A stretch of 64,000 nucleotides of DNA, from positions 1,666,087-1,730,086 of the forward strand of contig CM073591.1 of NCBI GenBank assembly GCA_037074705.1. Direction: 5' to 3'. The notes beneath the pieces are model-generated. The model worked only from the letters and a program-made list of their open reading frames with translations. It did not search any database and had not been told where the DNA came from. Shown piece by piece: positions 1 through 11,700 of the stretch. Position 1 is the first letter of the stretch; each line of letters opens with the position of its first letter. The stretch comes from Zhengitettix transpicula (Eukaryota; Arthropoda; Insecta; Orthoptera; Tetrigidae). A program made the translations under genes and the position numbers.

Positions 1-182
1 TGGAGTCGAAACCGGGGTTATGGATGTCGTTGAGTTTAATTATGACAACCCGGGTAACGCCGGCGCCCAGTTGGTAATTTATAAAGACTCAGAACTTTTT
101 CTACCTCTATAACGCTTCCTTGATGACCTACGAATCTGTTTTTTTATTGATTTCATGGTGATTGGCTGTACTCGATTCCTCT

Positions 183-770
183 TTTACAGTTTTAATCCCT
201 TTCCGCTTTGATCTCGTTTCTACTTCCTCTCTATTTCCCTTCCTACGAAGTGTAATCCGGCTCTTCTTCCATGTAGCCTTTCCTCGTTTGCTGGTTTACA
301 GTTTTAATCCCTTTCCGCTTTGATCTTCTTTCTACTTTCTCTCTATTTCCCTTCCTACGAAGTGTAATCCGGCTCTTCTTCCATGTAGCCTTTACTCGTT
401 TTCTGGTTTACAGTTTTAATCCCTTTCCGCTTTGATCACATTTCTACTTTCTCTCTATTTCCCTTCCTACGAAGTGTAATCCGGCTCTTCTTCTATGTAG
501 CCTTTCCTCGTTTGCTGTTTTACAGTTTTAATCCCTTTCCGCTTTGATCTTCTTTCTACTTTCTCTCTATGTCCCTTCCTACGAAGTGTAATCCGGCTCT
601 TCTTCCATGTAGCCTTTACTCGTTTTCTGGTTTACAGTTTTAATCCCTTTCCGCTTTGATCTTCTTTCCACTTTCTCTCTATTTCGCTTATATCCTTCCT
701 ACGGAAGTGTAATCCGGCTCTTCTTCCATGTAGCCTTTCCTCGTTTGCTGTTTTACTGTCTTAATTCCTG
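183..770. repeat. 112-bp minisatellite, about five copies
   Basis: The string tttacagttttaatccc starts at about 183, 295, 407, 519 and 631, an exact 112-bp period. A last degenerate unit at about 752 follows a small insertion. Two unit types alternate: one ends cctcgtttgctg, the other actcgttttctgg, which gives a 224-bp higher-order period. The array is pyrimidine-rich on the plus strand and has no coding frame. Confidence 0.9.
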
Positions 771-2180
771 CAGTCTGTGTTTAATTGTCTTTAATACTGT
801 TTCGCATCATTTCCGATCCTTTTGTTTTAATGTTCCTTTCATAGTTCTACTTCATTTTCACATCCCCCCTCCCATTACGTCATAGGTGTAATATCTTTTC
901 CTATTCTTGCGACAGTTCTAATATATCATATGTTGTTATCCTCACAACATAATTTGTCACTTTAAATTGTGTTAATTGACTTGATTAAATTTTCTAATAT
1001 ACAGAATTTTTTTTAAAAAATGTTGTATAGGGAATCACAAGTTAATTATGTAAAGGTCAGTAATTAGTAAATACTCAACAGGTAATTTGAAGTCCGAAAA
1101 AAAAAATTATTTACAGTAAATTAAACTACGTTTCAAATGAAAAAAAATTTCCGTCTGAATGAAAATAAATAATAATAAAGATATCCAAATACAGTGATAA
1201 TAAGTGATAACAACGTTTCCTTGTTAATAAGAGCCTAGAGCGACACAACTGCGACAACTTCAGGTTGAAGTTAAATGAAATTTTGACTCGTTGTCCTTTG
1301 ACTCCTGCCGTCGTGGCCGAAAACATAGTTTAAGGTCCTTGAAAATTAAAATTTTAACGGGGATTTAAATTAAGTAAGAAAATGGAATTTTGAATCATTT
1401 GTTACGTAAATAAAAATAGAAAGCAATGGAAAATATTTATTATTCTCTAAGGAAAAAATTAATTTTTAATTAAGCCCATTGTAAATTAAAGAAATTAGAT
1501 CCAGATATTTACAGCGATCTAAGGAGCAGAGGTTCATAATAATAACTAAACAAATTAGATGACGTCATTATACAGTAACAATCTTTTTTTTTACAAAATT
1601 GAAATGTTTTAGGGTAAATTGTAAATATTTTATACACGTCACAAGTAATTAATTATCAACTCTCTGATTAGACGACAATAATAATATACAGTGTTTTGTT
1701 TCTCTGTTACAGATTTCATCGTGATCAACCTGAAACACTGCTGACGTCATCCAGAACCTTGATTCAATAAAGTTTGTAATGTAATAAACACCCCCACTTA
1801 TTGTTTCTAATCCCTGTTCACCTCGTCCATTGTTCAGCCCAAACAAGCAACAACAACGCCGCAGCGGGGGAATAAACAACACACGCGGCGGTGTTGTTGG
1901 TCTTAACCCCCAACAATGGATCCTCTCTCTTCTTTTTTCTTCCATTTCCAACGAACCTGGGTTATTTAAGTGCACACGATGACGTCACAGGAAATGAGCT
2001 TCCTCGCCGCACCCCTTGTTTATTTATACAAGGATCTACGGATGACGTCAGAGAGATTATTACTGCTAAAAGGCCAGCTGTTGCCCTGTTTTAATCTTTG
2101 AAGATGGTCGTTGGAAAAATATACGAAACAAATGTGTTACAAAAATGTAATTAAGATAATAATAAATATAATGAATAAGA
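771..2180. other. AT-rich intergenic stretch, no gene seen
   Basis: The sequence is A/T-rich with homopolymer runs. The open frames (for example 1649-1975 minus and 1891-2094 plus) are short and mutually overlapping, with no recognisable domain, signal peptide or splice context. Nothing else could be assigned. Confidence 0.5.
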
Positions 2181-2194
2181 AAGATAGCCAAATA

Positions 2195-2580
2195 CAGACA
2201 AAAAAGGGGGGGGGGTAATATGAATACCACACAACAACGTTTCTGGGATCCTTGTTCCTTTCGTCAGGTGCTAAGAAGAACCTAGAGTGACACAACTGCA
2301 CTGGCTCATGTTAGACCTTTCGTCAGGTGCTAAGAAGAACCTAGAGTGACACAACCGCACTGGTCAGTTGACAACACTCAAAAGAAACGAAAACGCAACG
2401 ACAATGGGAGAGCCGAAGGGTTGGCGTAACAATGAGGGAGCAACGACGATGGCAATGGCTCATGTTAGCACCTGATGAAAGGAACAAGGATCCCAGAAAC
2501 GTTGTGTGGTATTTATATTACCCGCCCCCCCCCCCCACGTTTTTTGGTCTGTATTGGGTGTTTTCCTTATTCATTGTTTT
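2195..2580. mobile_element. Hairpin (MITE-like) element R2
   Basis: About 90 bp at 2195-2285 recurs as an inverted copy at 2470-2575. Each arm contains cttgttcctttcgtcaggtgc or its complement, and each carries a homopolymer run, G at about 2208-2217 and C at about 2524-2536. The core includes a direct repeat of about 50 bp (ctaagaagaacctagagtgac at about 2270 and 2328). The layout suggests a short non-autonomous element with long terminal inverted repeats. Fragments recur near 27190, 35530, 41755, 47110, 52985, 56905, 61215 and 63785. Confidence 0.6.
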
Positions 2581-3570
2581 CTATCAGACGTAAATATTTT
2601 TCATTTGAAGAATAAATATACTAGAAAAAAAAAATTAATGTCACCTCAGCAGTGTCAAGAACTTTCCAATCCAGATGAAACACTTGTCGTCCATTTTGTC
2701 CCAACCAGAGGGGGAGGAATATTTGTTAACGGTTTAAATTATACATTAAAAAATGTATTTAATTTAAATATATGTGAATAGTCAGAGACTGTTAAATAAA
2801 TATCATCTTTAAATTTAAATTATCCGAACATAAAAAAAAAATTCAACCCCAATTATGACAGAATATTATTATTATGATAAAACAGACGCGATTGTTTCAC
2901 CCCATTTAGTTTATTTTTAGAGTCGCAACTGTCCAGGAAACAACTTTTTTAAAAATTTTCATAATAAAATTCTTATTTAATGGTCTGAAAAATTCCCAGC
3001 GTGGTTTTTTTTTACCTTCAGTGTGTCTTTGTTTTATTCATGTTTTCCCTCAACTGCCGTCATCGACCAAATCCAGCCTCCAGGGGGTTGAGGTTGGTGG
3101 TATTTGGAATCCAATAACAAGAGCTGACACAGACACACAGAGGGGTTGGTTTTGGAAGGGCCGAAGATAATTTACAAAGTATATTTAACTTTAATAACCC
3201 CTCCCCCTCCTCCCGACAAGTGAAGCGGGGTTTGTGTGTGTGTGTGTGGGGGGGTGGGGGGTGGGGGGGTTCGGAAAACGCCACCGCCGCCACTGTTTCA
3301 AGTGCAGATTATTACGACAGTGTTGCCAACAGCTGCAGCAACACAGCGGGGCTCTGGTTCACGGTGAGAAAAGAAAACCAATGTAGTCGGCTCCACGAAT
3401 CTGGTGCACTAATACGGTGAAAAGTACTCAAGAATTACCTTAAGCGAGGTAGTTGTACTCCAGGGACTCTGGGGGAGGCAAAATGTACCTTAAGATGTGT
3501 CAGAAATATTTCCCGGTACACATTTAGAGTAAAAGAATATTCTCGGTACGTTCAAAGCATCAAAAAAAAA
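2581..3570. other. Intergenic stretch with a G-rich tract
   Basis: No gene could be supported. At 3230-3271 a GT run passes into several G runs, a sequence that could form a G-quadruplex on the plus strand. From about 3425 to 3560 there are degenerate copies of a short unit related to the tracts near 4600 and 5345. Confidence 0.5.
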
Positions 3571-3576
3571 TTGTTT

Positions 3577-3990
3577 TTAGGGCAACAGGCTACATGAGGG
3601 TAATCCAAATGGTGGCAACTCCCCTTTGATAGCATAGGAAGGGATTAGAAAGGGGGGATGCGGAAGGGTAGAGGAAGGTAGCCAAGGGTTAACTAGGGCT
3701 CCCGGGCTATGGTTTAAGGATCCTACCCGGCATTCGCCTAAACGTAATGCAGGGAAAACCTTAGAAAAACCTGCATCGGGTAGGTCGGGCATTTGGTACT
3801 TGTCCCACGCCCTTCCGATGACGGGAGAGGAGTTTGCTGTGGGGACGCAGCATCCCCTTCTCCGTGCCTCGACCAGCTTAGGAGGGGAACAGAGAACAAC
3901 TCTTACCGTATGCCCAAAGTCTGTGACCCCCGGAACATACACCTCTCAAAACAGGCCGAGGGCTTGTGGTTCAAAAACGGACATTTTTTT
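3577..3990 (-). mobile_element. R1 retroposon, copy 1
   Basis: This is the first of two head-to-tail copies of the commonest repeat in the window. On the minus strand the element ends with an A-rich tail after catgtagcctgttgccct, so it behaves like a SINE or the 3' end of a LINE. An internal landmark is gcgtccccacagcaaactcc. The open frames inside (such as 3577-3942 minus) recur in other copies only as far as the repeat does and are not taken as genes. Confidence 0.75.
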
Positions 3991-4560
3991 TTAGGGCAAC
4001 AGGCTACATGAGGGTGATCCACATTGGGCAACTCTCCTTTAATAGCATAGGAAGGGATTTGAAAGGGGGTATGCGGAAGGGTAGAGGAAGGTAGCCAAGG
4101 GTTAACTAGGGCCCCCGGGCTATAGTTTAAGGATCCTACCCAGCATTCGCCTAAAGAAATGCAGGGAAAACCTTAGAAAAACCTGCATCGGGTAGGTCGG
4201 GCATTTGGTACTTGTCCCACGCCCTTCCGATGACGGGAGAGGAGTTTGCTGTGGGGACGCAGCTTACCCCTCGCCATGCCTTGGCCAGTTTAGGAGGCAG
4301 CTGGCCGACTATTCCAATAGGAATAGCGGACAACTCTTGCCGTATGCCCAAGGTCTGCGACCCCGGAACATACACCTCTCAGAACAGGCCTCGGCATGTG
4401 GGAAACTTAGTTAAAAAAAACCAGAGAGATGTGAGAGCATCCCCAAAGGTAGCCCCCGCCAGAGCCGTCTGGGAAGGTTCACCTGCGAGAAATCTTCTCG
4501 CAGGCTTACTTTCAAAAACGGACAGGAAAAGGCATCCCCTTCGTGTCTCTCCGACAAGCT
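3990..4560 (-). mobile_element. R1 retroposon, copy 2
   Basis: This second, longer copy abuts the first. It adds the segment around ctattcccattggaatagtc and a 5' part containing gcatccccaaaggtagcccc in plus-strand reading. Head-to-tail adjacency may mean a tandem duplication or a second insertion into the tail of the first copy. Confidence 0.75.
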
Positions 4561-4594
4561 TCTGCCTGCGAGAGAATAAAACTATTTGCCTTAC

Positions 4595-5485
4595 CTTAAA
4601 AGAGTCCTAATACCGGTAGCGTAATAGAGTCAAAATTTACTTTCAGTTCCTTAAGAGAGTTAAAAACACTTCCCGGTAGGTTAACAGGTTCCAAAATACT
4701 CACGGTACTTTAAAGTAGGACATTAAGAGAGTCAAAAAGTTTCACCGTGTCGTAATAAAGGTAAAAATACTCCTAGTACTGTAACGCGCGTATTTTAATT
4801 TAATTTTGTTTTATTTTCGGAAATGTTGTTTGCTGTAGTTTCGAGGACTCTTTTTGTTTCCGACCTGTCGCGACTCAGGTAGCCGCACGTGGATAGTGTA
4901 CATCGGCCCATGCGGCTAAGAACTACAAAAGCCCGTGACGCTAAGGGCGGGAAAACGTCCAGTTCCGGGGTAGGATGAGAGATTTTAGCACAGTTGGAAT
5001 AAAGACGTTGAGAACAGTTGGCGAACAGACGTGGAAAGACGGGAATAACGTTTGGTGATAGGATCCCGAAGTAGGGGAAAAGCATGTAGTAAATACACGT
5101 GTCCATCAACTTGTTGTACGAGGTCATCCGCCGAATATTGGAGAACAAGGACCGAGACGCTCCATCCAGCTGCAGGGAAAATCCGGGATCAACTACAGCG
5201 GACAACAGGAAACAGGAATAGGCAGCTAATCTCTGCTACGTAAATCTACAGGTGCCTCAGATCAGTTTTCTTTTTCCTAGACTAATAAAACAATTTTCAA
5301 TTTTAATGGTCAATAATTTCTTTTGCTTTAATATTAAATAATTCATTACAATACCTTAACGGCGTCAGAAATACTCCCGATACCTCTTAAGAGAGTGAAG
5401 AATAATCCCGGTACCTTAAGAGGCACAAAAAATACTCTAAAAGAGTCTAAAATACTCCCTTTGCCTTATGAGGGTCGGTGCTCTA
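4595..5485. repeat. Degenerate short-period repeat tracts
   Basis: At 4595-4790 and 5345-5485 units resembling ctcccggtaccttaagagag recur every 30 to 40 bp with many substitutions. Similar tracts lie at 3425-3560 and 15695-15830. Between the two tracts is a minus-strand frame at 4795-5205 (136 codons) with no domain I recognise and no signal peptide. I do not call it a gene. Confidence 0.5.
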
Positions 5486-6279
5486 TGTAATGTAGAACTT
5501 CCACCCCCAGCAGGTGACAGCATGCGGTAGTTTTACCCGCATGTTGTCCCTGTATCGTCAGCAACATCTGTACAAAATTTTGTTATTGATGATGTAGGAA
5601 TAAATCTAATATGGCGTCACGGCTTTCATACGCATCGTCGAGATCGTGAGCGTTGTAGCTTACGCTGTGATGGAAATTAATTTGTAATTACGATTTCACC
5701 GAGGCAACTGTCCAGTTGATATGTGATGGAAGGAAGTAGAGGCACCGATCAACCAGTCTCATATGGAGGGATGAAGAACCAGCCAAGTTGAGACGAGGAA
5801 ACCAGCTGAGGAGCAGGAAATTGGATTGATTAAATAAGGCAACATGGCCAAGAGATTCTCATAAATCATTTTGATTTTTCTTAGACTTCCAGTAATCCTT
5901 CTTGAATCAAGCATTCGATATTCACGCATAAATCCATGCAGTAGTCTTCTGGACGAAATAGAAACTTTTAACTACACGAAATGTACTTATGAAGAGTTGT
6001 TTGTTAATTAATGGAGCATCTTACTCGTAGCAAGGAAGGACTGATTAGGTCCTCTTTAATAAAACAGTTTGTTATCAGGTTCTGCAATTACTTTACATTT
6101 ATAACCTTGTATAATTTATTTTCTTTTTTCACGTTCGACGCGGGAATCCAAGTAAGATTTGCTCCGCCGTGTTGAAGGTTCCTATAGTTATCATTTCTTT
6201 AATTACTGTTATATTAATATCTTTAACGTTTCCTTATCCGTTGTTGGATGTGACCAACTACCTGCTGCCTCTTAATAAT

Positions 6280-6612
6280 AATTAGAGTCAATTAGAGAAT
6301 TAATAATTGGGCAATATGAAGTACATTGTTATATATAAGTATATAAGCACAACAATGTACAGGCGGGCCTTTGTCGGCGAGCGTTTAAAAACTCCGGGGC
6401 TCACACAGGCAGTCGCAGGCAAGATTTCATTAAGAGTGGAGTTGCACACAGAAATTCATCGAGGTTGGACCAAGTAAAGGTCGCAGGATAAATTTTAATA
6501 AGTAAAGCTGCGGGTAGAACCCCAACCAGTAAAGACAGTAATAAATTTCGTCGAGAAGGAGTTGATAACATTCTGATTGACCCTCAATCAGAACGAGAAC
6601 TACAATAATTGC

Positions 6613-6668
<56 letters not shown>

Positions 6669-6800
6669 ATACAGGAGTTGTACAGAGTAATTGTGTCACG
6701 TGAAAGATACAAAAGTTTTGGACAATGATTTGAAGGCTTGAAAGACTTCGAGTGGGAAACGGGAAGGTGTTTAAAAGAAAATAATATCACGCTGAGTCTC
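6280..6800 (+). mobile_element. LTR-like element E0 with a (GA)n expansion
   Basis: The stretch matches the E2 element (24146-25080) in order: gcctttgtc near a gagcgttt motif, a cgagaaggagttgata block, the GA tract, then a gttgtacagagta block. In E2 the GA tract is about six repeats. Here it runs from about 6614 to 6664. The ends could not be fixed precisely. Confidence 0.55.
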
Positions 6801-7019
6801 CATCATAAAAAATTCCTCTCAGTTTATTGATAATCTGTTCACACTATTCATTTTGTGATGGCCTGTTACTCGGTTTGCGGCAATTGCCGTCGGTAATTCG
6901 AACGAAATCTGCAAGTAAACAACGCAAAATATTAAGTCAAAGGCGATTTCTTAGGTTAATTATTACTAAACGATTAATTAACGTTTCTTAAAGATTATGG
7001 ATCTGGACTGTATCGTCAA

Positions 7020-7760
7020 GGTATGGCGCTGGGCCCAGTCGTGCTTGGACGACGCTGGATCCATGAGGCCATTATGTCAACATGGTTTCCACGCGCCACA
7101 TTGGACCATCAAAGCTCATAAATGCTGAAGCGTTTGTCCGCAGATCGTCTTCTCAAGCAACTGGACGGGGTCGTTGGGTGAAGTCGTGCTTAAACAACGC
7201 TGAATTCATCAGTCCATTGCTTGAACGTTCAAGGAACTCGACAGATTCGCTGGGTATATTCCTGCTTGATGGCCACCAAATTCACCGGATTCTTTGTTCC
7301 TTGCTTCCATGTGTCTTCTTGTTCCGTCCTCCATTTAGTCCATCGAAGAACATACATGGTGAAGCATTTCTCCGCAGACCGTCTTCTCAGGAAACTCGAC
7401 AGGATTTCTGGGCCCAGCCGTGCTTGAACAACGCTGTGTTCACCAGATGCTTGCGTCAGCATGGATTTTCGCTTCCGTTCGCCATTTGGAGCATCAAATC
7501 TCATAAAGGATGAAGCGTTTGTCCGCAGACCGTCTTCTCAAGCAAGTCGACGGGGTCGTTGGTCGATGTCGTGCTTGAACAACGCTGGATCCATGAGGCA
7601 ATTTTGTCAACATCGATTCCACGCGCCATATTGGAACATCATAGTTCATAAATGCTGAAGCGTTTGTCCGCAGACCGTCTTCTCAAGTCACTCGACAGAG
7701 CCGTTGTACCTAGTCTCGCTTGAACAACGCTGGTTTCACCAGTACATTCTTGTTCCGTCG
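7020..7760. repeat. Tandem repeat, about 150-bp units
   Basis: The block tgaagcgtttgtccgcagac starts near 7126, 7360, 7511 and 7656, followed each time by cttctcaag and, some 50 bp later, cttgaacaacgctg. Spacing is 234, 151 and 145 bp. Read on the plus strand, successive units give similar peptides (EAFVRRPSSQ, then CLNNA) in shifting frames. The frame 7082-7513 covers two of these units. No known domain was recognised and no intact gene is claimed. Confidence 0.7.
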
Positions 7761-8123
7761 TCCCCCATTGATACATCCAAAGAATAAAAATTCTGAAGTG
7801 GTTTATCAGGGAATAAAAGTGTACCGTCCGAGCACTACGTTGACAGAGGAATCTCATGATCAAGGTTCACGAGGGTCTGTTCTTGCCTTTTCCCCCCGAC
7901 CAACGAACGACTTGAGAAGACCCATGCTTGGCGCTGTTTTCACATCTGTGGTCAAGTCTCTCAGTTATCAGCCTCGAACAAGACAGAATCGCCAAAGGTT
8001 CACGACTGAGCTTTAACCCAGGGGTGTCCTATATCACACCTTACGTCCCATCAAGAAGCTTTGAGCCAACACGTCGGTTGTGTCTTTGATGACGAGGTCC
8101 CCTATTTTACTTGATTCGTTTCT

Positions 8124-8707
8124 TTACATCGACATATAATGTAAACATAATTGCGTGAGTTTCTTGGTGGTACGCGGGTCTCTGTAGATGTTATTAGACG
8201 TACTTAACCTGAAAATAAGGCATTTATCTGGAAGAAAAGGATTGAATGATAACATTAGATCCACTTGGTCGTGAGAGAACTGAAGCGTGTGTCCTGGACA
8301 ACGGGATTTCTGACTGTCAGAACCTCCGAGGCAAGGATCGTCACTAACAGACGCTCCTTGAAAATACCACGAATTTCGTATTCTCTGAACATAAGGAAAC
8401 TTTTGAACAACAACGCTCGGTTACCTTCATTAGCCTGGCAGTTATAGAAATTCAGTTCGCAAGAGTTGAGGAACATTTTCAAGTGTCCCTTGCTGTTGCG
8501 ACCACAGGTGTACTTGTACTCCTTAGTGCATCTGTCCACGCAGATTTTTCTACGATATCTGTCGCAGTGAGCCACGCAGACGAAGATCAAGACCACGGCT
8601 GAAACACAGCAACAACACCAGTGGACGGAGAACACAAGTCATCAATCAGATGGGCGTCGAAGGCTACTCTCACCTAAGACAAAGAACAGCTTCTTCATCG
8701 CAATCAT
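8124..8707 (-). CDS. Kz1, secreted Kazal-like protein, three exons
   Basis: The predicted role is an extracellular protease inhibitor or related binding peptide. Exon 1 is 8707-8674 (34 nt), exon 2 8598-8425 (174 nt) and exon 3 8227-8124 (104 nt), giving about 103 residues. Both introns are GT-AG and phase 1. Exon 3 follows a strong pyrimidine tract (ccttttcttccag). The start is the upstream ATG at 8707. A second in-frame ATG at 8698 fits the seven-codon exon 1 of the other genes better and may be the real start. A hydrophobic signal spans exons 1 and 2. Cysteines follow C-x3-C-x7-C-x14-C-x6-C, and exon 3 supplies two more. The predicted P1 is Lys, two residues after C2, which would suit a trypsin-like target if inhibition is retained. 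It has the longest C-terminal tail of the set. A TATA-like box lies at 8752-8760 and the shared upstream box at 8781-8790. Confidence 0.75.
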
Positions 8708-8751
8708 CTTCGTCGGCCTGCAGCAGTCAGAGACTGTTCTGCAATCTGTTT

Positions 8752-8791
8752 CCTTTTATTAGCAACCATCGACGACAACCCTGACATTTTC
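8752..8791 (-). promoter_or_regulatory. Kz1 core promoter
   Basis: On the minus strand, AAATGTCAGG (8790-8781) is followed by AATAAAAGG (8760-8752), about 45 bp upstream of the ATG at 8707. The same pair occurs upstream of the other Kz genes. The transcription start was not located. Confidence 0.5.
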
Positions 8792-8799
8792 CTTCGGCC

Positions 8800-11700
8800 G
8801 TGGATTGATAAGAACAAATTTATATTTCCAAGTTGACATTAAAATAAAATCTCAATGTAATGGCAGTAATTACAAACACGCGAGTTTATGGCGTTCTCTA
8901 GTTAACGGCCACCACATTGACGTAATTGTATTCGCGGGAGCGTGACCATTCCATGTCCCACTCACCGATGCTTCGAAAAACACCTGCTTTGACGACAAGG
9001 CGAAAGGTCCGGACTGCTGAGTGGTCGATCGTAGAGAAGAAGAACACTCCTCTTGAGGCAATACGTTGGCAAAAGTGGTCACCCATTAGCGCTGTAACAA
9101 CGTTCCTGAAGGATCGCGATTTACCGAGAATTGAATTGAAACGTCACGGAGAACCTCGTGAGCACACTTACGAATTATTTATTGAGACTTCACCTGATTC
9201 TAATATGAATGGTTTCACTTGTGTTATTTAAGCTTAGGTGGGGATTTAATTTAATGACCAAACACAACATTAAAAATTGAATCAATATAGAAAAAGAACG
9301 GCTCTCAGGGTAGTTATGAACTATGTGGGGTGAACCGCAACATGGGAATTGAATCTAATTAATCTGAAACGATCCGGGCGGATTTCTACTTGTTGTGCCT
9401 CGTGTTGTTGGGCTGCAGTGGAGGCTTCGCTGACTTCTACGGGGGGATCATCAGATGGGGCGCTCTCTTAACTTTGCGCAGGACCGTTTACCGGATCTTT
9501 ACCGTGGCTGTTACCGACTCTGACTCCTCAGATCTCGAAATTCTCAAGTTCACCAATCGCTGCTAATTTTGTTTGGCCAAAAAAAAACCAAAAAACAGAA
9601 TTTTTCCAGATGACTATAAAATTTTGATGTCCCGTCTGCCAAACAGAGGTTTCCGGGTTTTCAATTTGTTACGCCTAATAATTTCGGTCGTCACTATAAG
9701 CGATCTGTCACCTTTTTCAACGCCTTCTTGTTGCCGGTGCGTTCTTTGTAAACATGTTACTTTGTACCTGCAAGGAACCTTTGAGACCAGCTGGCCGAAA
9801 CAACGGCTTCTGCCTCCAAATAACTCTCTGTTATTCATTGCACACCTTATTAGATACGTGGTTTTCAGAGAAGTCATTTGCAGGATTTCAATATCAGTCA
9901 TTCGAAAAAGAACGTCACCCTCCAGCATCGTTCTCTCAAAGAGAGTGGGTCCCAAACTTACCTGGACACCGGGTTTCGGTAGGAAACATTCTTTTAAAAA
10001 ATAAGGTTCCTGGGTGAAGAAAAATCTCTCGGAGTTTTCCACCAGGTTTCAAACAGTGACTATTCTACGAAGTTTCGACGACCAGTCCTTATTTTCTAGG
10101 AGAAATGTCGGGACACTCAAATTAAATGGTTAGAGGGCAGATCATAAAGTCTTTGGGCCTATTTTTTGTTTACTTTACATACAGGAAATTACAAATGTAC
10201 GTTCTGTGGTACGTAACTTTTCCACATAGTTCCCCCGATTTTTTTAGATGCCACTGTGGTAGAATTCGTCCGCCTGACTGTAGAACAACAACGGTCTTGG
10301 CGTGTTTCGCTGTACTTTCAGGAAAATCTTCAATAACTTGTGAAAATCACGTTTTCTGACCACTGAAAAAGTTCTTCAAATAACTAGTGATTACCACGTT
10401 TTTGGCAGGTAATCGGATCCCAGACACTGCTCAACTGTGCCTCGGTTCAGCAGGTTTTTGTGAGTCTTTACCTTGCAGGAAAGCAGTTCTAAAGCGTGGA
10501 AATTTCTAGGTATTTCAGGGTAACACTGGGATTCACATACAACGAAGAAGCCACGACGTTGGGTCCCACAGACAGTCAGACGAAATTCTACCACAGGGGC
10601 ATTTCAAATTTAGTGCTGAGGTTGGATAAATGACTGAACCGGAGTGGGGGCAGTTTGGAAAAATAGTGTAAGATACGTAGAATAATAAGAATATTTGTAA
10701 TTGCCTCGATGTATTTTATTTTGGATGATAAATAGAGGGGCAAAGACCTCCTAATTCTCCCTCGTATAAACCATCTGGTTTCCGATGGTTGGGCCAATCA
10801 GGTGGCCTGCGGGGATGGTCCAGTAACAAGTCGACCGGTGCCTAGCGCGGGTGTATTACAGGTCTGCCACCCCGAAGGACGAGTAATTTCAAGGTTGGAT
10901 CCCAGATTCTGCTCAACCGCAACCCCGGGTCTCAGTTATCGTCGGGAAAGCCTTTGATTATTGAGGCACCTGGTTTAAAGGAGGTTAATGTCAAAATTAA
11001 GGGATGCTAAATCGCGGCTCTTGTGCACGCTGCTGCGTTTACTTGCTTCGCAGCTGATCTGCTGAGGCGCTCAGTCTTGGCTTGGCAGCCGTTTGTCACG
11101 CTGCAACCGTAAAGGTCTTGCTTAAAGACCGCGAAAAGACATTAAACTGACTTAAATTCGTAGCCAAGTAACATAAGCGTATGACTGACTAGTCAAGACA
11201 TGGATGTCCCGTAACGGTCGCGAGTTGCAACATAGCACGACGTCAGTTACCAACGAGGCAGTCAGAGATCACTCTGGATGCCCTCTTCAGAATTTGGGGG
11301 TTTCTCAAGTGCTGCCCGAAGGCCAACCAACGAGGTACCGAGTTAAATCTTCGTCAATGAATGTGTCCAAAGGGATAAATGTCTCAGTTCGCTAAATCTT
11401 GGCGTTACGCTTCACACCTCAAATCCAAACGACGAGGAGGTAGACCAGGTTTCACAACATGGTGGCGGCCGGCAAGGAAAATGGCCTCAGTAACTGCGTG
11501 GCGGTCATGTGGGGAAATGCTTGCAAGCCCACGAGAGTTACAAATGTTCGAAAAGGACGTCTATTTGCATAGATATTCCAAAATTGGCAGAGATATTCGT
11601 TAAATGCTTACTAATGTTCGAAACTTTTTCTCTATTTTGGTTCAAAATCGCGGAAATACACTTTTATTAAAGATTTTACTGGTCACAGGACTTTTCCAAG

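Noticed and set aside
2474..2520. Hammerhead-ribozyme-like string (ctgatga, then gaaac) in R2 arms
   Set aside because: The two core boxes are present, but the bases next to them cannot pair into stem II and no cleavage-site stem was found. Other copies read ctgaaga and lack the gaaac part.
3577..4610. Open frames of 60 to 130 codons in R1 copies
   Set aside because: They occur on both strands, break differently in each copy and show no domain, so they reflect the repeat and not a gene.
9573..10042. Paired 143- and 142-codon frames
   Set aside because: They overlap on opposite strands, match nothing I know and lack promoter or splice context, so I left them as unassigned.
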